Assembly (NCBI GenBank): GCA_000827495.1
Contig: KN817550.1
Location: forward strand, 155,948 to 219,947
Source of the DNA: Hypholoma sublateritium FD-334 SS-4
Lineage: Eukaryota > Basidiomycota > Agaricomycetes > Agaricales > Strophariaceae
Length of the DNA stretch: 64,000 nt
Direction: 5' to 3'
The translations under genes were made by a program, and so were the position numbers. Within the stretch, counting starts at the first letter, position 1. Every line of letters starts with the position of its first letter. Below the pieces are notes generated by a model. It was not told where the DNA came from. It saw only the letters and a program-made list of their open reading frames with translations, and ran no database searches. This document shows, piece after piece, positions 12,799 to 25,110 of the stretch.

Positions 12799-13393
12799 TG
12801 AAGGTTTAGAGACCTATTCGAACGGACAGACAGAGACGAGACGAAGACGAGACGAGCACAATTTGGCCACGCATCAAGTGAATGACTGTACAGGTAGTTG
12901 GCAGAGTCCACTTATACCGTGTAGTACGACCAGGATGTATAGCTCCCTGAAAAAGTGAAGATTATTTGAGTGTGCCCTTAGAGACCCTGTGGCAACGACT
13001 GGAGAACGCCTTGGGTAACAGCGCCGGTGGCATCTTGAATGGTGGTCGAAAGCAAGAGATTTTACAAAGCATAAACAAACAAGCTCCATTAGATCATCTG
13101 ATTCTAACATTCTCACGATATATAAACTGAAATTGGACAGCACGGATTAGGTACGTTTATCAAGTGTAAATACAGAGCATGATGTTATCGCATGGCAGCT
13201 GGGCGCTGCAGTTGTACGAACAGCAGTCTGGACGGTGCTTATCAATTTTGACTAAGTAGACGGGGTCATCGGCCCGGATACAAATCACATGATCCAACTT
13301 GGATCCCAACGGTCAAGTTGATCGACTATGGCAGCTGCTCGCAACCACCTCCAAATCATCGAAACATCGTATTGAAAGTTGAGGCCATACCCT
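12799..13393. other. Intergenic, no gene seen
   Basis: Holds the 3' flank of the DUF6699 gene and presumably the promoter of the otubain gene. Short frames on both strands have no recognisable motif. Confidence 0.45.
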
Positions 13394-15290
13394 ATGTCGA
13401 AAGAACCGCCAACGCCCAGTGAGTCGTGTTACACCTTAAACTACGTAGGGATGTGTGCTGACCGTTCGATTACCACACGATTGCGTCCGAATCATGATTT
13501 AATTATCTCATTGCTTGAATTTGCTTCATCTTCGTGAACTCAATAATGACATGATAGCAGGTATACGTCTGCCAAAGGCCCTTCCCCTGGATTCAGAAAG
13601 CGAAGATCTTTTAGGCCCAGTCCAGGAAGTCCCTGACATGTCTTTGTCGCCACTCCCACCTCTGGTTCTCCCGTCAGCTGGGACCCTGCTGGACTTTCCA
13701 ACACAAGGCATGTTCCTTGCTATTTATTTGGTTTTGAAAATCAGTTGACCCGGACTCACCGTTCCCAAAAATATCTAGACGAAGCCCTATCAGGTTTGAC
13801 GCCGGCACAGTTGTACGATATGAATCAGGCGAGTCGTCCTGTACACACAAAGACAGCTGCCTGCTTGCCTCAACCTTTCGTGACGACCGTCTAATTTCCA
13901 AATGATCAGGATCTGTATTACGATTCCGTCCCGACGCGCGCGCTCATCGATGCGGTCGCGCCCATGTCAGAGCTTCGGAGCGAATACGAGAACGGGTCCG
14001 CTGCATTTGTGAAGGAAATAGACTGGCTCGTCGCCAACGGATATACCTACGTGCGTAGGACGCGCGGTGACGGGGATTGCTTCTATAGATGTCAGTGACA
14101 CTCCCCCCCTGTCTCTACCTATTTCCGCCCATGACGCGTGCTGTGCAACCCGCAGGCGTGTAATTTTCTTTCTTGTAACAGTGACCCTCGCTCTTTCTTT
14201 TCAATCCTTCTTCTCACATCCGTATCCTCTCACGGCATACTGATCACACCGCCTAGGCACTTCTAGCCCTCGGCTTTGCTTACATCGACCGCCTACTCTC
14301 GCTTCCTCAACCAGCGCGTGATACTGCCGTTGCTACCGCACTTTCACTCCTCGACGGGCACCCTGCCATCCTCGATGGGGCGGGAATCGAGCGGCTCGTG
14401 TACGAAGACTACTACGATCTGCTCAAGGAACTCGTGGAGAAGGCGGGAAAGGGAATGCGCCAGGAAGAACTGCTGGAGACGTTCCAAACCCCGGAGAGTA
14501 TGTCGCCGTGCATGCTTGTGGCGCGAGGCTGCCCCCACGCGCTGAGCACACGCACATCAGCCTTCGACTGAATATGACCTTCTATTTCCAGATTCTAACG
14601 CGGTGGTGTTGTACCTGCGTCTCCTAACAGTGCGTACGCCAGTCTCTTTAATACCCCCCTTCTTACCCTGCTGGCGTTGATCTGTATCAAATATACACTA
14701 ATACTCAAACATCTAGTCCGCGCAGATACGGTTGAACCGCGATAATTACGAGGGCTTCCTCGTGCACCCGGACACCAAGGAGCTAATGTCCGTCGACTCG
14801 TTCACCGCCAACGTTGTGCAGGCGATGGGCAAGGAGGCTGGTGTGTATCCTCTTCACAGGTTTTAATGCGAATTTAATGTTGGAGTACACCCCAGATAAT
14901 GTCGAGATTGATGCCCTCTCGCACGTACTGCAACTCGACCTTGATCTCGCGTACCTCAATGGCGTGCGTCAGGATGGGGTCGACTTCATACCCTTCCGGA
15001 ATGCATCTAACAAAGACGACGCGCCGCTGGTCTTGCTTTACAGGTACGTCAGCCAGACTCTCCCTCCCCTTTTTGGTCCCAGTGTCGACCTCCGTGTTTT
15101 TGTCCCTTTACTCTTTGTTTTTACGCCGCTCGCGTCCCCTATGTTCGCTTCCCTTGTCCACGGCTTGCCGATTATGTTCCTTCCCTCTGGGGTTTGCTTA
15201 CATCCCCTTTCTGTTTTTATGCGCGCCCATTCTGATACGTGGATCTGTTCATATAGACCCGGCCATTATGATATTCTTGTCAAGCAGTAG
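13394..15290 (+). CDS. Otubain-type deubiquitinating cysteine protease (peptidase C65)
   Basis: Cytosolic/nuclear OTU-fold protease predicted to remove ubiquitin from conjugates. Exons traced in frame: 13779-13828, 13910-14090, 14267-14497, 14592-14629, 14717-14840, 14896-15043 and 15257-15290. They give MNQDLYYDSVPTRALIDAV, RRTRGDGDCFYRSLGFAYI (catalytic Asp and Cys in GDGDC), VVLYLRLLTS, VVQAMGKEADNVEIDAL and LLYRPGHYDILVKQ-stop (catalytic His in GHYD), the whole otubain order. Two introns use GC rather than GT donors: 13829-13909 (GCGAGT), which is unavoidable because the unspliced frame stops, and the less certain 13708-13778 (GCATGT). The N-terminus is tentative: an ATG at 13394 gives a short first exon joined to the frame after 13560. 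Core about 270 residues, as usual. Confidence 0.9.
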
Positions 15291-16478
15291 ACTGGTCGCG
15301 TGAGCGGCAAGAAGTAGCGCTACGTAAATGATATAATATGTACTGCTCGCAATGGTGCCATTGATATCGTGACTTCGTGATACCATATCGGCCCAATAGG
15401 AAGGCGTTTGTTTTACTGGTGGTTCATAGGTGGTCGAGGCACCGTATGACAGTAAATATTCTGCATGGATATGCGATACTTGTGGAGCGCTAGACCCTCC
15501 GTTCGTTTTACCTTCTCTTGAATATCAGGCAGTTGGCAACTTCGCGCTCGGCCCTATGAAAAACGAGCCTAGCAACTTGCCGACAAAGCGGTCCGCCGAC
15601 ACATAGGATTTTGACCCTCACGGTTTGCGCAGAATTCGCCACAGAATTTGGCTATAACGTTGGGACCGGGTGTCAGGTTGGTCAGACTGGGTTACGTCTA
15701 GAGGCACCCCGCGTCGTCTCACCAAGTACATGCTGCACTATTACACGCAGTAAGTACTTGAAATAAGTATGCTGAAATTTTAATACAAAGTGAACATGCC
15801 AACGTGGTTAATATATGTAGATCCAGATTCTATAAGGCGACCCTCGCAGGGAGTCACTTGATCGAGGAACCGAATGCATGGCGCTAATGCATGTAGGAAA
15901 CATATTTATGTAAGTCAGAAACATTAGCTCTGTACGCCTATGAAGACTGAAATTGAGATGCAGCCAGGATATATGAGTAGCGCTGTGATGGCACACAGGG
16001 CGCACAGATCTCAAACAGATTTCTGTCGTTCTTTGGCTGGTTGACCACTTACTTAATCATCCTACGTATGACTCCGATATGAGGTGGCCGTGATGCAAGC
16101 GCACAACTTTGCAATGAGGCCCTAGGATAGGCATAAATTTAAACCACAAGACTTGCGGTGCCACTGACGTTCTCGCTTTCTTTCCTCGACCGTACCTCTT
16201 CGGTTTTCGTGATACACCGCTCTCCTTTCCATATCGGTCAGTGACATGGCTCAAAAACACGGTCTTTCAGAGCACGAGGAACTCTTGCGGACGTTGTGGA
16301 TGTGCGTGTCGATCATCCTTAGAGCTTAAATCAGTATTCCGAACACTAAATACGACACCGTCTTGTGCCACTTCCTAACCTCCAGCAACGCAAATTCCCA
16401 TCAACGAGACAGTATCAAGTGAGTAATCAAATTAAGTATCTCACGCGCATCATTTGCTGAATCGTGTCGATGACATAG
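15291..16478. other. Intergenic; may hold small 5' exons of the caspase-like gene
   Basis: No complete gene. An ATG at 16246 opens MAQKHGLSEHEELLRTLW, which could be the first exon of the downstream caspase-like gene, followed by a candidate 33-nt exon at about 16385-16417; I could not close the frame between these pieces and the main exon, so this is only a suggestion. Confidence 0.35.
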
Positions 16479-19074
16479 CCCTGCGACTTACAAGCGACCG
16501 ACGGTACTCTCGAGGCATGTCCCTTTTCATGTCTGCGTTATTTGAGCCACTCAACTTCAAGTAGCTGCAAGCCACCCGTGTACGCTTTATTGATAGGGAT
16601 TGACCATTCTGAAAGCTTCCAGCCTCTACGTGGCGCCGTGGCTGATGTTCTCGCCTTCAAAGAATACCTTGAGAACGAAGTTGCAGTGCCCACTGACCGG
16701 ATAGTCGTTCTTCTCAATTGGTCTGCAAGGCGTCGCGATATCATTGAAGCGCTCCACGATATAGCGAAGAACGAACAAATTAAGCGAGGTGACCCCATCA
16801 TAGTGTATTTTGCAGGCTACGGCGGCGAAATCATTTATGCCGAGGACGACGTCAAACGTACCAGTCAATTCATCGTTCCACAAGACTATTGCCACCGGCA
16901 GGGGAGCGAAGTACCAGCCATTCCAGATCAAACGATTGCTGCACTCCTGGGAGAAATTGCCGATGTTAAAGGAGAAAACATTGTGAGTAACTTTTGTTCG
17001 TGGATGCCAGTGTGTTCGCCATTTATCTGATACGTATCGTCAACGGAGACTGTTATTTTGGACTGCTCATACACTATGTCTGGAGTACTGCCGCTTGAAG
17101 AAGGATCAAGTACGCGCGTTCGCTCTGCACCCATATCGCCACGCATCCACCCTCCCGGCCTGGATAGAGATATCTTTCAAGGAAGTGGTAGATTCCCGGG
17201 GCTTTCAATCAGAACACCATTCGATCTCACGGCCCAGCGATTTATTCTTGTACAAGCATGCGGGCCATCTGAGCTCGCCCTGGAGACATACACTCGAGGG
17301 AATTTTACCAAAGCATTTCTCCAACTGCTTCGTAATAGTCCACCCCATGAACTACAGTACTCGGATATCGTATCTCATATAGATCAGATACCAAGGTAGT
17401 TTTATGCGCCTATTTTCTATCACTGACGCTGACGGTTTTGATTGTTCATAGCCAAAGTCCTCGGATACAGGGCCCATTTATGGGGAAAATACTGTTCGAC
17501 GGAAAAGTTCTCATAACTCACAAGCCTTGCTTTTCTCTCAAAGTCTCGGAGGGGAGGATACAACTTGCTGCCGGTAAAGTTCACGGTATAACCCTTGCCT
17601 CAGAGTTCACTGTGTATGCTATCAGCGATATCTCCTTTCAAGCTCCTCTGGGTATTTTACACATTCGATCTCTGGGTCCCTTCTCGGCCGATCTGGCCAG
17701 TCCCCCCGGAGACAAGCCCTTTATGATTACCGATACCGCATTTGCCGTACAAACGAAGATCGGTGAACGAGAAGACGTCCGCATATACTTCCCCGTGGAT
17801 GATCGCATTCTTCCCTGCTACGACGCTCTTCTCACCTTGATGGACACCGGAGATGAGGCTCTTCAACATATAAAAATTGTACCTGAACCCAAGGACGCCC
17901 ATATCGAAGTTTCGATTGAGAACGATAAAGTTGTTTTCTTAATTCGCGACCAGCAAGTTCTGCAGTATGGTCTCACCCGTATGCCGCATGACATCGATCC
18001 CACCTTCGAGGAGATGTTTTCCGTTCTCAAGGCGGCGGCGAATTATTATTGGAAATTCAACAGAACAAACGACGAGCCTGAAATCACGCGAAACGTCGAT
18101 CTTCAGTTTTACAAGTTGGAAGATCCAGAAGATTACTTCGCGTCTAGTCCCTCGAACATGACGCCGACAGGTCCCAGCCTCGCTCGGAACGGCGTAATAG
18201 AACTGGTCGTCGAAGAGGGCGTGGGATATGGATTGCATCTCGTCAACAACAGCTGTCACGATCTGTACCCATATTTGTTCTATTTCGACTGCAGTGATCT
18301 GAGCATTGGTATGTTTTGTCTATCTTCTTATAAACATTACTCTGAAACTCGTGCAATGTAGGCGCGTACTACCAGCCAGTGAGGAACAAGGACCAAGAAT
18401 TTATTGAAGCGCCTCTCAAAAAGAATGGTGGCACGCTGTCCATTGGATACGGCAATAACGGAACTCTTCCATTTGCATATTTCCTCCGTCCAAATCAGCC
18501 CGTCGATGTCGGATTCCTCAAGCTCTTTCTGTCTACTTCGCCCATCGATTTGTCGGCTCTGCCACAGCCGACTCCGTTCAACGTCACCCGGTCAGGCGTC
18601 AATTTCTCCAGGCCCGCAAGAGACACTTGGGGTACCATTCTCATTCCCATCGTACAGCACCGCTTTGCCCCCAATTCTAGCTCAGCGGAGAGCTGTCCGC
18701 AGTGCGGTAACGTCTATACTTCCTCTCTTCGCATCAAGGCGGATATTCTTGCCACCGAGAACAGAAACCTGAAACAAGAATTGGCTATTCAAAGGGACCG
18801 CTCGAGCTTGGAGATAAAGCAGCTTCGTTTGAAATGTGATAGGCTGTCAGCAGATATCAAGGCTAACAGTGTGTTACCCTGCAGAAGTGATGCACGGTCT
18901 AAGGACCCAACCCGTCGTAACAATCACCTGACACCTGCACACCCTCCCACTCTTCCAACGCGACCTTCCGACTCTTTTCATCGGCAAATCAGTATCTCAG
19001 CCAGCGCAACAAATTACTTGACAAATATATTTGGAGATATATTGCACTGGATGCGTAAGCTCAGCCATAGATAA
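16479..19074 (+). CDS. Caspase-fold (peptidase C14) protein with both catalytic residues replaced; predicted pseudoprotease
   Basis: Agaricomycete metacaspase-like protein. Exons about 16479-16982, 17049-17395, 17452-18308 and 18362-19074 join in frame. Residues near the start give VYALLIGID and LRGAVADVLAFKEYL, then IKRGDPIIVYFAGYGGE, QFIVPQDYC, IPDQTIAALL and, across the first intron, VILDCSYTMSG. In active relatives these read YFAGHGGE and LDCCHSG, so the catalytic His is Tyr here and the catalytic Cys is Ser. The long C-terminal region (after about residue 300) is the usual domain of the family, ending in a likely coiled coil near 18740-18870 (ILATENRNLKQELAIQRD) and a Pro/Ser/Thr-rich tail. 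The start codon is unresolved: the main frame is open upstream of 16542 without an ATG and begins after an acceptor at 16478. Confidence 0.82.
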
Positions 19075-20104
19075 ACTGTTTCGAGCGGACTACCAACTCT
19101 TTGACAACTTCGTCGATTCATAAAAGGTATGATGATATTACAATTTGATTACAATTAAAATCTAGAACGTACGGTTATTTCATTATCTCAGAAGCTACCC
19201 CATTTAGATACTTCCCGTCATCGCGCCATCATGGATCCTGCTGCTTCGATTTACTCGCTAATTTTTATGCGCCAACCTTATCATTTCATGGAATGCAATT
19301 ATGTACTGCTCATCTCAGTATTTCGTAAACTAATGTGTAGGACTCAACAACACTTGCTTTGGGAGGAAACGGATCGGGTGGCTTATCACTCATATACTTA
19401 TGTTTATGACACGCTTTTGTTTGTCGATGATATTTCCCTCCTTTTTGAGCTCGAGGGCCCAAGCTTTCCTCATTTTAGATTTCTCATTTACTGAAAATAT
19501 ATTATAATAGCCAAATGACAATCTACTCTGCTTGGATTTATCCAATCCTTGCCGCAACGAAGCGACGCATAAACTAATGCGTAGGACTCAACAACACTTG
19601 CTTTGGGAGGAAACGGATCGGTTGGCTTATGTATTAGAATAATTTTAGCCCGTTTTTTTTTACACAAAATATACATACACGTAACATGCTAAACACTGGC
19701 GGTAACACCCATGGACCTTGTTATTTTCGTCATTAACTGTAGCAATGCATTCGCCTGGTAAACGTGTTGTAACACTGTAGGATTTTGTTTATTCGCTGTT
19801 TTACTTTGAAAGATTGTGCCGGCGATGATTTGGATTTGACTTGTATGCTGATCCCCCCTGGTAATTACCACATTCATGAGATTTTCCTAGGGGACTTGCG
19901 TCCACAACAACAAATGTACAGGAGCCGTCCACTGCACTCATAGTCATCGGCATTGTCAATGTTTGGCACTAGAGGTCCTTGTTTACAGATCAGCCCGTGC
20001 GCGTGACTCTACTTACAGTCAAGTTTACTTGGATTCGCATATACCTTTCGCAAAGAAGCCACCTTGACAGTCATCGAGCACCCCCCGCTTTACCATCTGC
20101 TACA
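19075..20104. other. Intergenic with a duplicated 61-bp block
   Basis: No gene recognised. It contains two near-identical 61-bp blocks (listed separately). AT-rich between them. The last 100 bases are pyrimidine-rich and fit the 5' flank of the F-box-like gene. Confidence 0.5.
19326..19630 (+). repeat. Two direct copies of a 61-bp sequence
   Basis: Positions 19326-19386 and 19570-19630 are the same 61-bp sequence with two substitutions. Both contain GTAGGACTCAACAACACTTG and GGAGGAAACGGATCG. They are 183 bp apart in the same orientation. No terminal inverted repeats or target duplication were seen around them, so this looks like a small segmental duplication rather than a transposon insertion. 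Confidence 0.9.
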
Positions 20105-21386
20105 ATGCCCGTGCCTAAAAGATGCTCTCCTTTCTCGCTTCCTGATTTACCGTTGGAAATATATGAGCTAATCATCGACGAATATATAGCTAATTGTAAC
20201 CCCTCCGAAATAGTGAAGGGCCTCAAGAATCTCTCCATCACCAGCCGCAACTTTCATACAATATGCTACCCGCATCTATTCTCCCGGATTTTCTACAGTT
20301 ACGATCATGATCACAAGGATCGGGGCCGCTTCCTTCAGTCCTCCCCCCATATTGTCAAGTTGGCCCGCAACTTCGAGCTCACATTCTGCCACTCAATGTC
20401 GGAGGAAGATGAAGAGAGACATATCAAGGACAATATCGCCTCCAGCCTCTGCGCAGAGCTTTGCACCCTAAAATTGAAGGAGATAAGCATCGAAACACTT
20501 TGCGAGCCCTGTGATTGGGGACGTCTGTCTCCAAAATTGGCCGCCAATCTGGCGCGACTCATCTTGGCGCCCAATCTCACTTCGCTCTTCTTAATTGGAA
20601 TCAAGAACCTACCTGTTGGGATCCTCCATCGACTTCGGCAGTCAAGACACATCACCGCCCTTGCTCTCTACGATTGCACCGTTAATGTCAACGTCGATTT
20701 CTTTCCCGCAGCATCAGTGAATGACACTGTGAGGCCGTATATTTCATATATACAGGAGTACAGCGCCAGTTTTGGTTGTCATTTAGAATCGAGAATTATG
20801 ATGGGTGGCATCAATTCCCCATTCAAGAACCCTGCGATCTTCAAATTCAGCAGGTTGCGGTGTCTAGTCGTCGGCTGGACAACATCAGATGACGTTGAGG
20901 CAACTCGCATGATTATGAAGGAAGCGGTGGCTCTGGAGAGTTTTGAATGCCTATGTAAGCTGTTATCAACTCGGTACAGTCGGATGAATCTTGACGCTCA
21001 TTGAAATATTTGCAGCATTTCCGCACCCAGGAGCTGGATTCTCATTCGAAGGGTTGGCAGAATGTATTCTGTACGGACCATACCGGACACTCATCTCCCT
21101 GATTATTGGTGCAATTCCTCAAACATTTGAACCGAACATTGACAATCCAATCCCGCGCATTGCTAACGAGTTACGGAAACTGGCCAATTCTAACGTTTTT
21201 CTTCCCGTGCTCAAACGACTACATTTGGACATCGAGTCCGATGCCGTCGACGAAGATTCTGCGACGTCAGCTACTTCCGTCATGCATGCTAGCTGCGTAG
21301 AGATCGAAGAGTTGCTACACGACCGTGAAGCGTTCCCCGCAGCACCGCAGCTAAAAGCATGCATAAAAATATCGTCACCCAAGTAA
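20105..21386 (+). CDS. F-box/LRR-like protein
   Basis: Probable substrate-recognition subunit of an SCF ubiquitin ligase, one of the large variable F-box families of mushrooms. Two exons, 20105-20954 and 21016-21386, joined across a 61-nt intron (CTAT-GTAAGC ... TTTGCAG) give about 406 residues. The N-terminal motif FSLPDLPLEIYELIIDEYI with LSITSRNFHTICYPHLFSR is a standard fungal F-box. The rest is leucine-rich (APNLTSLFLIGIKNLPVG, HITALALYDC, RLRCLVVGW) without sharp repeats. The ATG at 20105 (MPVPKRCSPF) is chosen over the frame's upstream ATG at 19979 because it lies just before the F-box and has a better A-rich context. Specific target unknown. Confidence 0.8.
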
Positions 21387-22317
21387 ACAGTGGCTATAAA
21401 TTCAAACCGGATAATATTTTCTTTTAGGTAGATACCATGGGCTACATATTTCCATTACTTGTATACCTACGTCGCGTTCGCAAACTACTGTGTCAATTAT
21501 ACGCCCGAATCAACGCAGGTGGCACTACATAATTCCAGTGTAATCATTTATCATATGTTCCATGCGGCTTAACGATGTGCGGATATCTTCCTCGAAGCGA
21601 CAGTTTGTTTTGGGGAGAGACGACCATCTAACAGAGGCTAAGTACTTGGGGACATCTGGTACTTTCACATATTGATATATCAATGACATTTATTTTGATC
21701 CACATGCTTGTGAGAAATGGCCACAGAAGGGAGAGCCTACGACTGGCAGTGACTATTGACTAGTGAAGCCTCAGCTGACGGCGAATTCTCACATACCTTC
21801 CTCAAAAATTTCTCGCATCAGAACAAGTCACGAAAGACGAGAACGTACAAAGGGGTCTGAAAATTGTAAGTATATGAAGGTATAGAGTCATATATATCGA
21901 TTTCGACCGTAATTTATACAAATTATCCATAGCATCATTCATGGAAGTACTGCTTACTGGATGCCCTTCGTCGGCCTATTGGATGGTTTCTGTCATTCCG
22001 TCGAACAGGTATTTCTGTAGCTAATGTGGCCAATTAAATTACTAGGAAAAACCTACAGATTAATGAAAGGCGCAAGATAATTTATGATCATGACATAGCC
22101 AGACTGAGATTGTATGTCGAGGCGTGCCACGGCCCACGGCCGAAGAGGATCTATAAATAGACGTGCGAGGGAAACACTGCCACACACACGGGGGGAAGCC
22201 GCCGCCGCTGACTGTTGGCTTTTGCCGTCACCGACATCGATCAAAAGGCCATTCCCTCACTACTGCCCCGTAGGCGACCTCACTCCTTACTTCTCCCTGG
22301 GCCTCTCCATCGCCGCC
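21387..22317. other. Intergenic, no gene seen
   Basis: Only short, composition-driven frames. The open frame continuing upstream of 22318 contains a hydrophobic run (PYFSLGLSIAAM) just before the DUF7137 gene start; it may be part of a spliced signal sequence for that gene. Confidence 0.4.
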
Positions 22318-22995
22318 ATGTCCCAGACGCCCAGTGCCTCCTCGCAAGCTTCGAGCTCGAGTTCGAGCTTCAAGCCCATCCCACTCACTGCGGCTGCCGG
22401 CGTGCTCTCAATCACACAACCCCAGCAGACCGCGACGTCCTTCTTCAAGATAGCCTCAGGCGAGCTCATCACTTTTGGCTGGAACTTCACAGCGGTGCTC
22501 GCGACACCGACACACCTCACCGTTTCTGCTGTATGCGACAACGGCAACACATATCCTGTCGGCCCCACGGACGGCATCATTCCGGGGACGGCGACGGAGG
22601 TGGTATGGGATGTGTGGTCGTACCAGCAAGCACATTCCGCGACACCGCTTGCTCAGGCATCGTACACTCTCAACATCTGGGACGACCGCGGCCCTGGCGC
22701 CTCAGTGAAGCCGGGCTTCTTGCAGGAGAACAGCGCTCTGCAGTTCGCGATGTACACGCCACAGGCCTACACTCCTCTCGCCAGCGGTGAGTAGTCGTAT
22801 TCTTGGCCCTTACCCCCTTCTGCCTCGTTTCTTCTTGGGTCACGCTTGCTGACGACTCCATCAGGCTGGACCTGCCCTGCCTGTAGCGACGGCGTGATGT
22901 CGTTCGCGGCACACCCGGCCTTCGTCAGCCTGATCGTCACTATTTTTATCGCAGTATTCTCTGGCGTGCACCTCCTTCGTAGCTCGGCACGATGA
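22318..22995 (+). CDS. DUF7137 domain protein, single-pass membrane protein
   Basis: Conserved fungal surface/secretory-pathway protein of unknown function. Two exons, 22318-22786 and 22865-22995, join at G-GTGAGT ... CATCAG-GC. A Ser-rich lead (SSQASSSSSSF) precedes an Ig-like beta-rich domain with TQPQQTATSFFKIA, ITFGWNFTAVLATPTHLTV, VVWDVWSY and FAMYTPQAYTPL, which is the DUF7137 pattern, then WTCPACSDG and a C-terminal transmembrane segment (FVSLIVTIFIAVFSGVHLL). Family members normally have a signal peptide; the frame is open further 5' and contains a hydrophobic stretch ending at the chosen ATG, so the true start may lie upstream in another exon. Confidence 0.85.
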
Positions 22996-25110
22996 TCAAT
23001 TGTGTTGTCAGCATGGACGTTAGACATTTTCTCTCAGGACAGTGGAGCTGGACACCATAATATCATTAGCACATACCCTTCATGTACGTGCGAAAAGACA
23101 ACACCTAGTCACTTTCTCTGGTAATTCAAATAGGCAGATACCGTATTCCTCATCTATATTAGGACTTTATGCAGTTCACGGACTGGAATGGCTTTGTTAC
23201 ATTCCTACGAGTTATCTACTTGTATATCGATTGATTTGCTATATGTGTGGAGCTGGCTAGGTGATCTGATTAAATCTCGGCATTGCTCTACTACTCATAG
23301 CGTCATAGCTATCGTCCTGGTTTTCACATAATATTTAAGACCCAAGCTTCGGGACTCGAGCGCTTGAGGCTTTGGTTGCATGGATACTAGTTCTTCTATA
23401 AGTAGGCGTACTTTCGCCCCACACACTCATGCAAACATGTGGGGACTCGGAGGGCATAACGAAGGGAACGTTTACATCGTACAAGAACCTTAAAGGGTGT
23501 ATGTCAGGCAGGAAACCTGACATGATATGTTGCATGTGGACAACGTGTGGAATCTGTAGGAGTTTCAATAGCGGATCAGGGAAAATTGTTTCCGGCCGGC
23601 ACTTTGCGGTGGCAGCGTTGATTCAGCTTTGGTTCGTTACTACCTCTTCCTCGTCGCATGTTCTAGCTGTATTTCACTCCAACTTCCACAGCAATCTGTA
23701 AGCCTCATTACGGACTGCGCGGCCATTAGTATGGACGCAGCTCCGAACCACGGGTGCTTACCGGTACCGGGTAAGTCGGACAATCCATTTCTTTCACCAA
23801 CACGACGTTGAATATTCAAATAGCGAAATGCAGCTCCCGTCCTCTTCCATGCACGCAGTCTTTTCTGTAGACGCTCTTTGAACTCTTGGCGGACACGCGC
23901 GACTGTTTCCCAAAACGTGCGCTCATCCGACCATGGTGTACAACAGGGTACGTTGTTTGTAGCCTTCGGGCTTCAAATAGTCTCAATTAATACGACAAAC
24001 TTCATAGGAAAATGCATCGCCTTCGTGGAAGACATAAGTGGTGGCCTCAGTCGCACTGACTCACGACCTTGGGGAAGAAGATCAAATCTCGAAAGGCGAC
24101 CAGCAGACGCAGAGTCAAGTTCTTGCGAGCGCCAGACGAGTCACCGGTCATCCACAATCCAGGGAAGCCACGTCTTCGCGGCGACAAGAAAATTCTCGCT
24201 CGACCCGTCTCTGCCGGCCCATGGCGCAAGGACATAAATTTCAGGAATACATATAGCAAATTCCCAGTGCGCGAGTTCCACTGCTGTTTATATTTGATTC
24301 TGATCTTTGAACTTGACAAAAACGACGTTATGCAGCATTTAAGGACAAGAAGGACGTCGATTCCTCCGGAATGGCAAATCGGAAGTGAATTCCACCGACT
24401 CTCCCTCGCCCCCGTCAATTTCTGCAGATCATATAACTGCGCACCTGAACTAATCTACTTCCAAATGATTTCGCTGGTGAACAAGTACACTGCGTGCACC
24501 GGTGGGGCTGCTGTCCACTAGCAGCGAGGTCTCAGACGCGGTAGCGGATACAGACGGTGCTCTATTGAATGCACGGGCGCAATAGCCGCTTCTGTCTCCT
24601 CACTACGCGATGGCCACCTCGCCCACACGCGTCCTGGCGCCTCGTGTCTTCAGCGGTGTCCTCCGTGACTCGGACGCCGCTTTCGTTCCTGTGGTATGCA
24701 ACGCAGTCGACGCTTTCAATCCACCTCTACTGATGCATCGTCTCATAGGTATATGTGCGGTTCCATGTAAATCTTCCCTGAGCCTCATTCGTCGCCGCTA
24801 ATAGAGCATCACAAGAAGTTCACCAGGAACGATGAGCCAATTTTCCCGCTGGACCGAGTCCCGCTACGCCATTACATGCCGTATCATGATATTTTGACCT
24901 TCAAACTAGGCTGATGATCTGTGAGCAGCACGCCGCTACTTGAGGTCGCGAAACCAATATGTTACCTTGCTATTGCCTAATATTTTCAAAGGGTCAAACG
25001 TTGGCATTCACATGATTATTACGACATTTTATCATCGCTGCTGTACTTGCGCGGCCATATCAACGCTTTCGGAAAGTGAGTGTGCAATGCTACTTACGGC
25101 CACCAGATTA
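22996..25110. other. Intergenic; weak unassigned open frames
   Basis: No recognised gene. Frames at 23429-23701 (+), 24069-24521 (+, 150 codons, Lys/Arg-rich start) and 24610-24801 (+) are the longest. None shows a domain, a signal peptide or splice-supported extension, and the 24069-24521 frame has mixed codon use. They could be pieces of decayed genes. No function is suggested. Confidence 0.35.

Noticed and set aside
15060..15240. Frame reading through the last otubain intron (hydrophobic, Leu/Phe/Pro-rich)
   Set aside because: It is a pyrimidine-rich 213-nt intron; splicing at 15043/15257 restores the catalytic-His exon RPGHYDILVKQ.
22215..22790. 191-codon plus-strand frame
   Set aside because: Overlaps the DUF7137 coding sequence in another frame; His/Arg-rich shadow.
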